A stretch of 64,000 bases of DNA from an uncultured Peptococcaceae bacterium (GCA_947254645.1 CAMYDW010000005.1:27237-91236), one strand, 5' to 3'. Positions 51,743 through 60,480 are shown, numbered from the stretch's first letter. Translations and numbers: made by a program. Notes: generated from the sequence alone by a model not told the origin.

Positions 51743-53125
51743 CTAGTTCAAGTAAATATAGCCCATCATATTCCAATATGGAATGAGAAGACCGAATACC
51801 AAGATAAAGTTTACAACTATTTTTACAGACATAATCTTTGCAAAGTCGCCGACTTTAACCATCCCAAAGGAGAAGAAAATGAGGTACAATGCATACTCGT
51901 ATGGAAGTACCACTTGGTCAACACCACTCATGATAACATAGTATAAACTCATTGGGTCAATGCCTAAATTGATACAGATTTCAGTAAGTGGTTGAGTAAA
52001 TGCTGCTTCCATTGCCAACGGTGTCATTAAGAAGTTGCAAGTAAAGAACAAGAACCATACAAATAAGAAGAACACATAGTAGCTCTTTCCTTGAAGGATA
52101 GGCAATACAATACCTGCAATAACTTTACCCATGCCAAGAGCACCAGCAACATTACCAATGGATAGACATGCAGTAACGAAGAATACAAATCCCCAGTTTA
52201 CTTTTGCAATGTCATCTTTATCAACCAAGTCAATGCCTGGCAAGAAGTACAAGCAAGGGATTAATGCAAAACCCCAAGCTGGGTCAAGATGATGCAATTT
52301 ACTGGTCAATAAGAAAGCAAACAAAATGATAGTAACTGCTAATGCTTTCTTTTCATTCATTTGCATATTGCCCATTTTATGTAATTCACTTTGGAAATAA
52401 TCTTTACCAGAAATGGTTTTTTCAGGTTTAAAGAATACAGTACAAAGGAACGCCATGATAGCAGTATATAAAATCATTGGAACGTTGTGGGTTAAAACGT
52501 CAAACCAACCTACTGTGGATGGACCACCAGCAGAAACCCCTAAACCAACAATAATCATAAGGTTTGAGTTGTACAACCAGTTTAATGGTAAAAGAGAGGC
52601 CATTGCAGCACTCAAGGTGATACCAGCTGCCGCTTTGCCTGGTTGTAAATCAAGGGCTTTACAAATCCCATAAGACAATGCAGCCATTGGAATAACTGCT
52701 TGACCTGGAATCAAAAGGTTCATGATTACACCAGTAAGGGTTAATCCCCAGATAATCCCTTTATAACTTGCCCCTGTTGCTAAAATACAAAGGTACGCAA
52801 TACGTTTTAACAAACCTGTTTTTTCAAGAACAACAGCCAAAAGCAAGCCGCCAATAACCATCCATGGAATATAGTTCAACCAAGGGGCAAAAGCCACTTG
52901 ACCTGGTGCCAAGCCTGTTAATATATAAACAATTGGTAATGCAAGTGCCACACCCGTTTGTGGAAGAGAATCTGTTGCGAATGAAAAAATAGCAATCAAT
53001 GTAACAATAAAGAATAATCTCATTTGTGGTGTGAAAACTTCATTGGTTGGAACAAAAATGAGTGCCAATGGAAAAGCAATTGTAATAAATAATTTAATAA
53101 GATCGTTTTTTGAACGACCACACAT
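51743..53125 (-). CDS. DASS-family (SLC13-like) anion transporter, copy 1
   Basis: A 460-aa transporter with 11-12 membrane segments: ITIAFPLALIFVPTNEVFT, SLPQTGVALALPIVYIL, a repeat-hairpin motif with NSNLMIIVGLGVSAGGPSTVGW, and C-terminal VDQVVLPYEYALYLIFFSFG. The family carries dicarboxylates, sulfate or related anions with sodium. It follows arylsulfotransferase copy 1 by 23 nt, so it is cotranscribed and may move the aryl sulfate, sulfate or an exchanged organic anion. It differs strongly from copy 2 (55.5-57.0 kb). Confidence 0.85.
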   Translation of the reverse strand: MCGRSKNDLIKLFITIAFPLALIFVPTNEVFTPQMRLFFIVTLIAIFSFATDSLPQTGVALALPIVYILTGLAPGQVAFAPWLNYIPWMVIGGLLLAVVLEKTGLLKRIAYLCILATGASYKGIIWGLTLTGVIMNLLIPGQAVIPMAALSYGICKALDLQPGKAAAGITLSAAMASLLPLNWLYNSNLMIIVGLGVSAGGPSTVGWFDVLTHNVPMILYTAIMAFLCTVFFKPEKTISGKDYFQSELHKMGNMQMNEKKALAVTIILFAFLLTSKLHHLDPAWGFALIPCLYFLPGIDLVDKDDIAKVNWGFVFFVTACLSIGNVAGALGMGKVIAGIVLPILQGKSYYVFFLFVWFLFFTCNFLMTPLAMEAAFTQPLTEICINLGIDPMSLYYVIMSGVDQVVLPYEYALYLIFFSFGMVKVGDFAKIMSVKIVVNFILVFGLLIPYWNMMGYIYLN

Positions 53126-53148
53126 GGGCGTCCCTTATAACCTATCTA

Positions 53149-54636
53149 TTAGAACAATGCACCTGTTGGTTCATCATCTGAATCAACTTCAGCTGGCTTT
53201 TCTGGTTCATCTTCAGTAACACAAGCTGCTACAGAAGAGGTATAGCCGAGTGCTTCTGGTACTTCAGTGATGTTATCCAACATCCCTGCATCTGCACCTG
53301 GCATACGGAAGGTCATGTTGTCTACGCGTTCAATAGCAACTTCTTCTTGTTCACCGAGTTGTGGTACATAATCATATGGGTAACGATATGCACGATATAC
53401 AAATGCAGAACGGCTTTCGTGATCGAATGGTGCACGGTATTCCCAAACGATTTCTTTTTCTGGGGTTACTTCAAAGATACGGCAGAAGCAACCTTCAGTG
53501 ATCAAGGTGTTGCCGTTTGGAAGACGTTGTGCAGCACTGATCAATTGGCTGTAGAAAGTGGTGTTGTTAATCATAGCCATCATGCCAGTGCCATTGTCAC
53601 TACCGATGTAGCTCCAAACAACTTTCAAGGTGACAGGATCTATTTCGAGAATTCTTGAATGGTCACGAACGTCAGTTTTGGTACCATCCTTAGACATACG
53701 GTCAGGTACACCGTAACCAGCCCAACCACCGTTGTCGAAGATCAAGATGTTACCTTCACCAGGAAGTCCTTTTGGAATCATGTGGCAATGGTGTTGACCA
53801 ATGATTTGGCCAATACGACGAAGTTCTTTACTTACAGTAAAGTCTGGGCCGATTTGCCATACAATTTTACCAGTTTCGCGGCTGGTAATTGCCATGATGT
53901 TTGCTTCACGTGCATCCCAAATAACATTGTCTGGATGGAAACGTTCGTCACCAGCATCATACCATTTGTTTGGCCCGAGATAGCTTAGAGAGTTAATGTG
54001 CATCCAGTCACCCAATTCACCATTTTTAGTGAAGTGTTGGTTAGGATTTCTGAACAATACGTTCTTTGCTGCTTCGGAGAAGCCCAATTCTCTGAAATGT
54101 TCGTTTACATGCCATTCCCAAGTTACATTTCCTTCCCAGTCTACTTCAAGGAAAGTATCATCTAAGAGTTGTTTGTCACTGATTTTATGATTATGAAGGG
54201 TATTGTGGCAAAGAATTAATGTTTTACCACCATTGGTTTTGCATTCCATACCTGGTGCTGGGTAACCAACTGGGTTCCCTTCACGTTGATAGTCATGGTG
54301 TTGACGAGCCATCCAACGTGGTTCATGACCTTCATCTTCAATGTAGTCATGATGGTCATAACTCCAAACGACATTACCATCCCAGTCAATTTGGGTGAGG
54401 TCTGTTTGGTCTTGGTAAGAATATTCGTTAGGACGAATACCGAGACTACCCATGCAGTAGCCGCCTGGTAATAATTTATTTGGAAAACCTTGGAAGTCTT
54501 TCCAAACCTTTACGACTTTACCGTTCATGTTGATGAGAACTGCACCAACATCTTGAATTGGCATTAAGGTGTAACCACTATATGCTTTTTCTGGATTGTA
54601 AATTGTTGTACCTGTTGGATAAATTGTTGTTGCCAT
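53149..54636 (-). CDS. Arylsulfotransferase (ASST family), copy 1
   Basis: A 495-aa beta-propeller protein of the ASST family (PF05935 type), which moves sulfate from one phenol ester to another phenol without PAPS, through a sulfo-histidine. Repeats such as GNVVWSYDHHDYIEDEGH, GNVTWEWHVNEHF and GKIVWQIGPDF are propeller blades; GQHHCHMIPKG, DHSRILEIDP and NTLITEGCF are conserved regions with candidate active-site His. There is no signal peptide (MATTIYPTGTTIYNPEKAYS), in contrast to periplasmic AssT of Gram-negatives. An AGGAGG site precedes the ATG. Its 5' 807 bp are identical to copy 2. It is followed by a DASS transporter gene. Confidence 0.9.
   Translation of the reverse strand: MATTIYPTGTTIYNPEKAYSGYTLMPIQDVGAVLINMNGKVVKVWKDFQGFPNKLLPGGYCMGSLGIRPNEYSYQDQTDLTQIDWDGNVVWSYDHHDYIEDEGHEPRWMARQHHDYQREGNPVGYPAPGMECKTNGGKTLILCHNTLHNHKISDKQLLDDTFLEVDWEGNVTWEWHVNEHFRELGFSEAAKNVLFRNPNQHFTKNGELGDWMHINSLSYLGPNKWYDAGDERFHPDNVIWDAREANIMAITSRETGKIVWQIGPDFTVSKELRRIGQIIGQHHCHMIPKGLPGEGNILIFDNGGWAGYGVPDRMSKDGTKTDVRDHSRILEIDPVTLKVVWSYIGSDNGTGMMAMINNTTFYSQLISAAQRLPNGNTLITEGCFCRIFEVTPEKEIVWEYRAPFDHESRSAFVYRAYRYPYDYVPQLGEQEEVAIERVDNMTFRMPGADAGMLDNITEVPEALGYTSSVAACVTEDEPEKPAEVDSDDEPTGALF
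53813..54619. repeat. 807-bp identical tract, copy 1
   Basis: The bases are identical to 57822-58628 (offset 4009) with no difference that I can see. The tract stops at the start codon region on one side and at 53812 (a/g) inside the gene on the other, beyond which the genes are clearly diverged. Confidence 0.9.
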
Positions 54637-54681
54637 TTTTTATTTCCTCCTTCAAAAGTATAAACTGTATTTCATAATTAC

Positions 54682-54687
54682 ATTTTA
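54682..54687 (-). promoter_or_regulatory. Predicted -10 element of arylsulfotransferase copy 1
   Basis: TAAAAT on the minus strand, about 45 nt before the start codon; the implied start point is near 54675. Confidence 0.55.
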
Positions 54688-54708
54688 TGGGTTCTATAGT
54701 TGACTGTA

Positions 54709-54724
54709 AATAACCACTGTTAAT
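54709..54724. promoter_or_regulatory. CRP/FNR-type operator of arylsulfotransferase copy 1
   Basis: AATAACCACTGTTAAT: half sites AATAAC and GTTAAT around a 4-bp centre at 54716.5, 41.5 bp upstream of the predicted start point. It matches the operator of copy 2 and the core of the hcp palindrome. Confidence 0.65.
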
Positions 54725-54776
54725 AAGCCATATAAAAGAAAAAAATTTTTTATACTTTTTCTTTTATCGTCATTAT

Positions 54777-55433
54777 TTATCGATACTCTAAGCGACAAAC
54801 ATCCTCAGCATGCTCTCTTAATAATTCATAATTAAGAACATGTAGCCCTTTTTTGGTTCTTTCCAATGTCCCCTCTTCACGCAAAGCTCGCAGCATTCTT
54901 GAAATAGTCACCTTGTGCACCGTCATATGTTTTGCCATTTCAATATTGGTATATTTTTTTGGTAGATAGTATTCTTCACCCTCCTTGATTAAATGATTAA
55001 TCATCCATCTGCAGAATACCACATGGATTGGTGTTTCTGTTTTTGCAAGATAACGTTGAGTAATAGCCAAGCTTTCTTTTAGCGCAACAGTAATAACTTT
55101 TTCTAATTCTTCTGGATGATGACGCAAATACGCTTTGATTGATTCCACTGGAATTTTATAGCACTCACAATCTGTCATGGCTACAAAATCATTGGCAGAA
55201 ACATATCTAAAGTCTTCATTATACAAATATAAAATACCTACAATCGAATAAATTCCTTGCCCAGCTTGTTTAAAAGATAAAACACTCTCTATCCCATTTG
55301 TGGTGATGATTTCTCGATTTACATTCCCTTTTTTTAAGTAATAAACATACTCTAGCTTTTGGTCTACACTGATTAAATTTTCACCTTTATTAAAAAAACA
55401 AGGTTCTGCACCAGGTAAATCTTTAAATGGCAT
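54777..55433 (-). CDS. CRP/FNR-family regulator, module 1
   Basis: A 218-aa regulator: PFKDLPGAEPCFFNKGENLI at the N-terminus, LEYVYYLKKGNVNREI, NDFVAMTDCECYKIPVESI, and an HTH near the end (NIEMAKHMTVHKVTISRMLRALREEG). It resembles CprK-like regulators that bind an aromatic ligand, a guess based on the layout and gene context. The start at 55433 (GGGAGA upstream) matches its paralogue at 58.8 kb; the longer frame to 55550 crosses a terminator. It probably controls arylsulfotransferase copy 1 downstream. Confidence 0.87.
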   Translation of the reverse strand: MPFKDLPGAEPCFFNKGENLISVDQKLEYVYYLKKGNVNREIITTNGIESVLSFKQAGQGIYSIVGILYLYNEDFRYVSANDFVAMTDCECYKIPVESIKAYLRHHPEELEKVITVALKESLAITQRYLAKTETPIHVVFCRWMINHLIKEGEEYYLPKKYTNIEMAKHMTVHKVTISRMLRALREEGTLERTKKGLHVLNYELLREHAEDVCRLEYR

Positions 55434-55515
55434 TTTATCTCTCCCTTTCATTTTTTTGTTCAAATATAACCCATAGACTTGTTTCTGTAAAGCGTTCCCT
55501 TTTATTCTCATAAAT

Positions 55516-55547
55516 AAAAAAAGAGCACCCAACAAGGGTGCTCTTTT
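55516..55547 (-). terminator. Terminator between the two modules
   Basis: AAAGAGCACCC TTGT TGGGTGCTCTTT followed by Ts on the minus strand, just after DASS copy 2. Confidence 0.88.
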
Positions 55548-55552
55548 CATTT

Positions 55553-57031
55553 TTATTGGAACAAAATGGTTGCGATACGATATCCAACAAATACATAAAC
55601 AAAATAGGCTACAAAGAACATCGGTACAAACAACATTGTAATTTGTTTAAAGCTAATTAAGTCACGTTGTGCATGGAGCATACCACAGTATGGTGAAGCT
55701 GCTGGTGTCAAAATTGCCACGAATACCATCATTGCAATAGTCATATAAAGAGGCATCAATTGAACGCCTTGATATTGATCTGCAAAGGTAATAACAATCG
55801 GTAAAAGGATCAGTGCCATCCCAGCATTATTTGCAAAGTTTGTGGTAATAAGTGCAAACGCCAACAAAATTGCAATAAAGACAATTTCGGAGCGCCCACC
55901 AAGAATCGGTTGAAGGAATTGAAGCAAGAATGGTTTGATACCAGTGCTTTCTGCTGTCATTGCATTACATACATAAAGCGCTGCGGCTACCAAGAAGAAA
56001 ATATCCCATGAGAAGGATTTTTTTGCAATTCCTCTAAAGTCAAACATGGATTTGCCTTCGAAGCGCAAAATCATCAAGGTGACAATACACAGAATAGTTA
56101 CACCAATGATACCAATTCTGCTAAGGAATCCAACCCAAGGAATCGTCTTTGGTAAGAAGTTTGGAATAATAAGTGCAATGATATAAATCAAAGCAGTTAA
56201 GAAATACATAATTTGTTGAATATTCATCTTCGGTAATTTTTCAGTATTTAATTCAGCAACTGTTACCTTCTTGAAGCCTTCCACATCTGGACGCACAACA
56301 AATTTGATAAATGCAATAAAGCAAAGCAAGATAATCATGGACATAATGACGTTGTATAAAATATATGCCCCATAATTGACATGAAGCTTAGACATTTTTT
56401 CAAATGCACTAATAACGATGTAAGATGCGCCCTTAAATGGGAACATTGGTTGTCCCAAGGTTGATGCAAAGTATACACCTGCAATCATGGTATAGAAAAT
56501 TTTATCGTCTTTTTTATAGCCAAACTTGGCACAAATTTCAATAGCGATTGGCCATAATAAAAGCATACTTGCCATTGGGTTTGCTAAGCCACCAATGAAA
56601 TAGGATGCAAAGAAGAACAAGAATAAAAATACATATGGACGGCCTTCAAGGGCTTTAATACTCAAGAAGAAACGTGCCATGTATTTTGTACAGCCTACAT
56701 ATTCAAGCCCAGCAAAAAATACAAGCCCTAAAATAACAACAACAACTGTTTCATTACCAAATGCATTTAAGAAAACCGCTTTTACTGCTAAGTATCCTTT
56801 TAAATTTGGCACAAAACCCGACAAACTAACAATTAATAGCCCCAAAAGACTTGGCCAAATGCTATCACTTGCTGACCATAAAAATACCATCCCAATAAAT
56901 ACCCCAAGGATGGTCATCCCAACTGGTGTGATTGGTTCAATCGGTGCCAAGCGTGGAAACCCTAGCATAAAGCCGAGACCAATAGCAACAACAAGCCAAT
57001 GACTCCAAGAAGTTCTAGACTTTGTACTCAT
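55553..57031 (-). CDS. DASS-family anion transporter, copy 2
   Basis: A 492-aa transporter with about 12 membrane segments: LVVAIGLGFMLGFPRLAPIEPITP at the N-terminus, FIGGLANPMASMLLLWPIAI, and FALITTNFANNAGMALILLP followed by TPAASPYCGMLHAQRDLI, the DASS signature at the end. It belongs to the same family as copy 1 but to another branch, so only the arylsulfotransferase genes have been homogenised. It follows copy 2 of the arylsulfotransferase after 147 nt containing a hairpin. Confidence 0.87.
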   Translation of the reverse strand: MSTKSRTSWSHWLVVAIGLGFMLGFPRLAPIEPITPVGMTILGVFIGMVFLWSASDSIWPSLLGLLIVSLSGFVPNLKGYLAVKAVFLNAFGNETVVVVILGLVFFAGLEYVGCTKYMARFFLSIKALEGRPYVFLFLFFFASYFIGGLANPMASMLLLWPIAIEICAKFGYKKDDKIFYTMIAGVYFASTLGQPMFPFKGASYIVISAFEKMSKLHVNYGAYILYNVIMSMIILLCFIAFIKFVVRPDVEGFKKVTVAELNTEKLPKMNIQQIMYFLTALIYIIALIIPNFLPKTIPWVGFLSRIGIIGVTILCIVTLMILRFEGKSMFDFRGIAKKSFSWDIFFLVAAALYVCNAMTAESTGIKPFLLQFLQPILGGRSEIVFIAILLAFALITTNFANNAGMALILLPIVITFADQYQGVQLMPLYMTIAMMVFVAILTPAASPYCGMLHAQRDLISFKQITMLFVPMFFVAYFVYVFVGYRIATILFQ

Positions 57032-57098
57032 GTTAAATCTCCCTGATTTTTAAATAGTACATTTTAAAATTATAATAATAGATAAGGGCTATTGCTTA

Positions 57099-57123
57099 TG
57101 GCTGTCATACAAGATGACAGCCA
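57099..57123 (-). other. Intercistronic hairpin between arylsulfotransferase 2 and DASS 2
   Basis: TGGCTGTCAT CTTGT ATGACAGCCA: a perfect 10-bp stem without a T-run, so more likely an RNA stabilising or processing element than a terminator. Confidence 0.6.
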
Positions 57124-57178
57124 CAAACAATTTTGAAAGAAGAAAATGGAAGTGTATCAATCAATAGAATTTTTTCAA

Positions 57179-58648
57179 TTAGAACATTGCGCCTGTTGCT
57201 TCTTCATCTGGATCAAGAGAATCTTCAGTAACACAAGCTGCCATTGCAGAAGTATAGCCGAGTGCTTCTGGTACTTCAGTGATGTTATCCAACATCCCTG
57301 GTGCAGCACCTGGTACACGGAAGGTCATGTTGTTAAGTTGTTCTACTGGTACTTCTTCTGGTTTATCAAGTTGTGGTACATAATCATATGGATAACGATA
57401 TGCACGATATACCATAGGATGTCCTACTTCGTCAAATGGTGCACGGTATTCCCAAACCACTTCTTTTTCTGGAGTGACTTCAAACAAGCGGCTGAAGCAA
57501 CCTTCAGTAATCAAAGTGTTCCCGTTTGGAAGGCGTTGTGCAGCACTGATCAATTGGCTATAGAATTGAGTGTTATCAACGATTGGCATCATTCCTTGTC
57601 TAATATCACTCGCTTTAAAGGACCAAACCACTTTCAAGGTGACAGGATCAATTTCAAGTACACGAGAGTGGTCACGGATATCTACTTTAGTACCATCCTT
57701 AGACATACGGTCAGGGTTTCCATAACCAGCCCAACCACCGTTGTCGAAAATCAAGATGTTACCTTCACCAGGAAGCCCTTTTGGAATCATGTGGCAATGG
57801 TGTTGACCAATGATTTGGCCGATACGACGAAGTTCTTTACTTACAGTAAAGTCTGGGCCGATTTGCCATACAATTTTACCAGTTTCGCGGCTGGTAATTG
57901 CCATGATGTTTGCTTCACGTGCATCCCAAATAACATTGTCTGGATGGAAACGTTCGTCACCAGCATCATACCATTTGTTTGGCCCGAGATAGCTTAGAGA
58001 GTTAATGTGCATCCAGTCACCCAATTCACCATTTTTAGTGAAGTGTTGGTTAGGATTTCTGAACAATACGTTCTTTGCTGCTTCGGAGAAGCCCAATTCT
58101 CTGAAATGTTCGTTTACATGCCATTCCCAAGTTACATTTCCTTCCCAGTCTACTTCAAGGAAAGTATCATCTAAGAGTTGTTTGTCACTGATTTTATGAT
58201 TATGAAGGGTATTGTGGCAAAGAATTAATGTTTTACCACCATTGGTTTTGCATTCCATACCTGGTGCTGGGTAACCAACTGGGTTCCCTTCACGTTGATA
58301 GTCATGGTGTTGACGAGCCATCCAACGTGGTTCATGACCTTCATCTTCAATGTAGTCATGATGGTCATAACTCCAAACGACATTACCATCCCAGTCAATT
58401 TGGGTGAGGTCTGTTTGGTCTTGGTAAGAATATTCGTTAGGACGAATACCGAGACTACCCATGCAGTAGCCGCCTGGTAATAATTTATTTGGAAAACCTT
58501 GGAAGTCTTTCCAAACCTTTACGACTTTACCGTTCATGTTGATGAGAACTGCACCAACATCTTGAATTGGCATTAAGGTGTAACCACTATATGCTTTTTC
58601 TGGATTGTAAATTGTTGTACCTGTTGGAAATACTGATGGAATACCCAT
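57179..58648 (-). CDS. Arylsulfotransferase (ASST family), copy 2
   Basis: A 489-aa paralogue of copy 1, again with no signal peptide (MGIPSVFPTGTTIYNPEK). Residues ~8-275 are the same as in copy 1 at the DNA level; the C-terminal ~210 residues differ moderately (for example SFKASDIRQGMMPIV against SYIGSDNGTGMMAMI), and the tails are distinct, both ending in an acidic stretch before GA(L/M)F. This C-terminal part probably defines acceptor or donor preference. AAGGAGG precedes the ATG. An operator dyad lies 41.5 bp upstream of the predicted start. Confidence 0.9.
   Translation of the reverse strand: MGIPSVFPTGTTIYNPEKAYSGYTLMPIQDVGAVLINMNGKVVKVWKDFQGFPNKLLPGGYCMGSLGIRPNEYSYQDQTDLTQIDWDGNVVWSYDHHDYIEDEGHEPRWMARQHHDYQREGNPVGYPAPGMECKTNGGKTLILCHNTLHNHKISDKQLLDDTFLEVDWEGNVTWEWHVNEHFRELGFSEAAKNVLFRNPNQHFTKNGELGDWMHINSLSYLGPNKWYDAGDERFHPDNVIWDAREANIMAITSRETGKIVWQIGPDFTVSKELRRIGQIIGQHHCHMIPKGLPGEGNILIFDNGGWAGYGNPDRMSKDGTKVDIRDHSRVLEIDPVTLKVVWSFKASDIRQGMMPIVDNTQFYSQLISAAQRLPNGNTLITEGCFSRLFEVTPEKEVVWEYRAPFDEVGHPMVYRAYRYPYDYVPQLDKPEEVPVEQLNNMTFRVPGAAPGMLDNITEVPEALGYTSAMAACVTEDSLDPDEEATGAMF
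57822..58628. repeat. 807-bp identical tract, copy 2
   Basis: Partner of 53813-54619. It covers the 5' portion of the arylsulfotransferase gene only, pointing to gene conversion after an older duplication. Confidence 0.9.
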
Positions 58649-58692
58649 AATTTTTATCCTCCTTATATTGAATAATCATCTTCTATAAGCAC

Positions 58693-58698
58693 ATTTTA
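58693..58698 (-). promoter_or_regulatory. Predicted -10 element of arylsulfotransferase copy 2
   Basis: TAAAAT on the minus strand; the implied start point is near 58686. Confidence 0.55.
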
Positions 58699-58719
58699 TT
58701 ACAATTATTCGTTTTTAAA

Positions 58720-58735
58720 AATAACTTGCGTTATT
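58720..58735. promoter_or_regulatory. CRP/FNR-type operator of arylsulfotransferase copy 2
   Basis: AATAACTTGCGTTATT, a perfect dyad (AATAAC/GTTATT) centred at 58727.5, 41.5 bp upstream of the predicted start point. Confidence 0.7.
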
Positions 58736-58749
58736 TTTTTTATAAAAAT

Positions 58750-58775
58750 AAAAAAGACATCTTTCGATGTCTTTA
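58750..58775 (-). terminator. Terminator after module 2 regulator
   Basis: AAGACATC GAAA GATGTCTT followed by Ts on the minus strand, next to the stop at 58773. Confidence 0.85.
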
Positions 58776-59429
58776 TGAATATTCCATTTGTTGCTCATTA
58801 TTGGCATATTGATTTAATAAATTTAGATCAATTAAATGCAATCCCTTTGCACTTCGAGCGACTGCACCTTGCGCTTTTAATACACCAAGAATACGAGAAA
58901 TCGTCACTTTATGAATATTAAGCAATTTAGATAGCTCAATATTAGTGTAAGTTTTTGGTAAATACCACTCATTTCCAATGTTTTCCTTACGTGACAATAT
59001 AAATCGACAAAGCATTGCAGAGGCTGGCGATTCTGATTTATGGAGATAGAGCTTCATCAAATACTCGCATTCATAAAGAGCCGCTGCCACGGCCTCTTCC
59101 AATAAAGAAGGGTGTTGATAGAAAAAATCTTTACAAACTTTCACAGGAATTTTAATGCAATAGCAATCTGTCATTGCTACAAAATCATTATGAGAAATAC
59201 CTGCTTCATATCCTCTATATAAGACAAGCAATCCCACAATAGAACTGGTAAGTCGGCCTCCTTCTTTACTTGAAACAATACTTTCTACACCATTGTCTGT
59301 GAGAAATTCTCTATTAACCATGCCTTTTTTCAGATAATACACATAGGTAAGTTCTTCATCTCTTTTAATTAAACACTCTCCACGTTTGAAAAAACAAGGT
59401 TCTGCCCCTGGTAAGTCTGTAAACGGCAT
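58773..59429 (-). CDS. CRP/FNR-family regulator, module 2
   Basis: A 218-aa paralogue of the module 1 regulator: PFTDLPGAEPCFFKRGECLI, LTYVYYLKKGMVNREFL, NDFVAMTDCYCIKIPVKVC, and the HTH NIELSKLLNIHKVTISRILGVLKAQG. The recognition helices of the two regulators (HKVTISRML / HKVTISRIL) are nearly the same, so both may read the same AATAAC-N4-GTTAWT site. It is upstream of arylsulfotransferase copy 2, separated by a terminator and promoter. Confidence 0.88.
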   Translation of the reverse strand: MPFTDLPGAEPCFFKRGECLIKRDEELTYVYYLKKGMVNREFLTDNGVESIVSSKEGGRLTSSIVGLLVLYRGYEAGISHNDFVAMTDCYCIKIPVKVCKDFFYQHPSLLEEAVAAALYECEYLMKLYLHKSESPASAMLCRFILSRKENIGNEWYLPKTYTNIELSKLLNIHKVTISRILGVLKAQGAVARSAKGLHLIDLNLLNQYANNEQQMEYS

Positions 59430-59515
59430 GATAATCTCCTTTCCGAACTTTATTATTTCAACTATACGCCATCCTTTGAACGATGTAAATAGTTGCCTTA
59501 TTTATTCTTTTTTGA

Positions 59516-59555
59516 AAAAACAAACAGCATGCCTTAGGCATGCTGTTTGTTTTTA
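59516..59555 (-). terminator. Terminator after the MBL-fold gene
   Basis: AAACAAACAGCATGCC / GGCATGCTGTTTGTTT, a 16-bp stem with T-tract on the minus strand. Confidence 0.88.
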
Positions 59556-60392
59556 TTCTCGTGTATACTCTTTAAATTCTCCCACTTTCGAGCCTGTTTT
59601 AGGAAAGCTGTCTGAAGTTAATTTAAGTTGATGACTTGGTATGTCGACAATATCCTGATGTGTTTTAATCCATGGCGTGCAAGGCTGTAATGTACTCAAT
59701 ACCGTATTAACACCTTTAAAATAATAGTGAATCGGTATTGTTAAACCTGGCTGATATATTTCCATTAAATGGTCTGCTTGATCATAGGTGAGAATATGTT
59801 CACTTTCGTCAATCGGAATAAACATGATATCAATATCAGTATTTTTTAGAAATGTATCAACAAAGGTATCAGGCTCAGGACGATTATCGCCCCAATGAAC
59901 GATGCTAACACCAGCAATTTCAACAACATAAATAATATTATCCATATGTAAGAAATTATCAGGTGGTGTAAAATCTTCTCCCGTGTCTCCTTGAATTTCT
60001 GTCCAACGCGTTTTTCCTAAAGCATGAGACATGTGCTTATCCGCTAGCCCATGAATAGTCACATCCCCTAATGTGTAAGTGCCTATCATCCGCTCCATTG
60101 TCATACGAGCTTGTGGCAAATGTAACGCATCATGGTCAAAATGGGCATGCGTAGAAATAGCAAGATCAACCTCTATTTCTGGAAATGTTTCTGGAAACCA
60201 CCATCCCCAAGCTTCATCATTACGCCATGGGTCAATCAAAATACTAATACCTTGTGGTGATGTAATTCGAACAGAAGAATGTCCAAAATAATCTATTACC
60301 ACCGTTCCAGTGTCACCAGATACTGTCTGGGATTGTATATTACGAAGCTTTTCATTATTTATTTTAAAATTCTGTGCTCTTGAGCCTTCCAT
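59553..60392 (-). CDS. Metallo-beta-lactamase-fold hydrolase (UlaG-like)
   Basis: A 279-aa protein with VIDYFGHSSVRITSPQGISI, the metal motif STHAHFDHDAL, HWGDNRPEPDTFV with further ligands and PIHYYFKG near the end, as in UlaG-type or N-acyl-phosphatidylethanolamine-hydrolase-like MBL proteins. No signal peptide. AGGAGGA precedes the ATG. It neighbours the arylsulfotransferase modules but has its own promoter region and terminator; a shared substrate is only speculative. Confidence 0.85.
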   Translation of the reverse strand: MEGSRAQNFKINNEKLRNIQSQTVSGDTGTVVIDYFGHSSVRITSPQGISILIDPWRNDEAWGWWFPETFPEIEVDLAISTHAHFDHDALHLPQARMTMERMIGTYTLGDVTIHGLADKHMSHALGKTRWTEIQGDTGEDFTPPDNFLHMDNIIYVVEIAGVSIVHWGDNRPEPDTFVDTFLKNTDIDIMFIPIDESEHILTYDQADHLMEIYQPGLTIPIHYYFKGVNTVLSTLQPCTPWIKTHQDIVDIPSHQLKLTSDSFPKTGSKVGEFKEYTRE

Positions 60393-60480
60393 TTCAGTTT
60401 CCTCCTAAAAAATATCATCAGAATACGAATAATTATAATATACCCTATTCATTTAAACAAAAATCTGATTCTTTCTTTCC

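Noticed and set aside
55434..55550. N-terminal extension of the module 1 CRP regulator
   Set aside because: The extension reads through a Rho-independent terminator, and the paralogue starts at the equivalent of 55433 with a ribosome-binding site.
57146..57997. Long plus-strand open frame (283 codons) opposite arylsulfotransferase copy 2
   Set aside because: It is antisense to a well-supported gene, similar antisense frames occur opposite copy 1, and it shows no protein family features.
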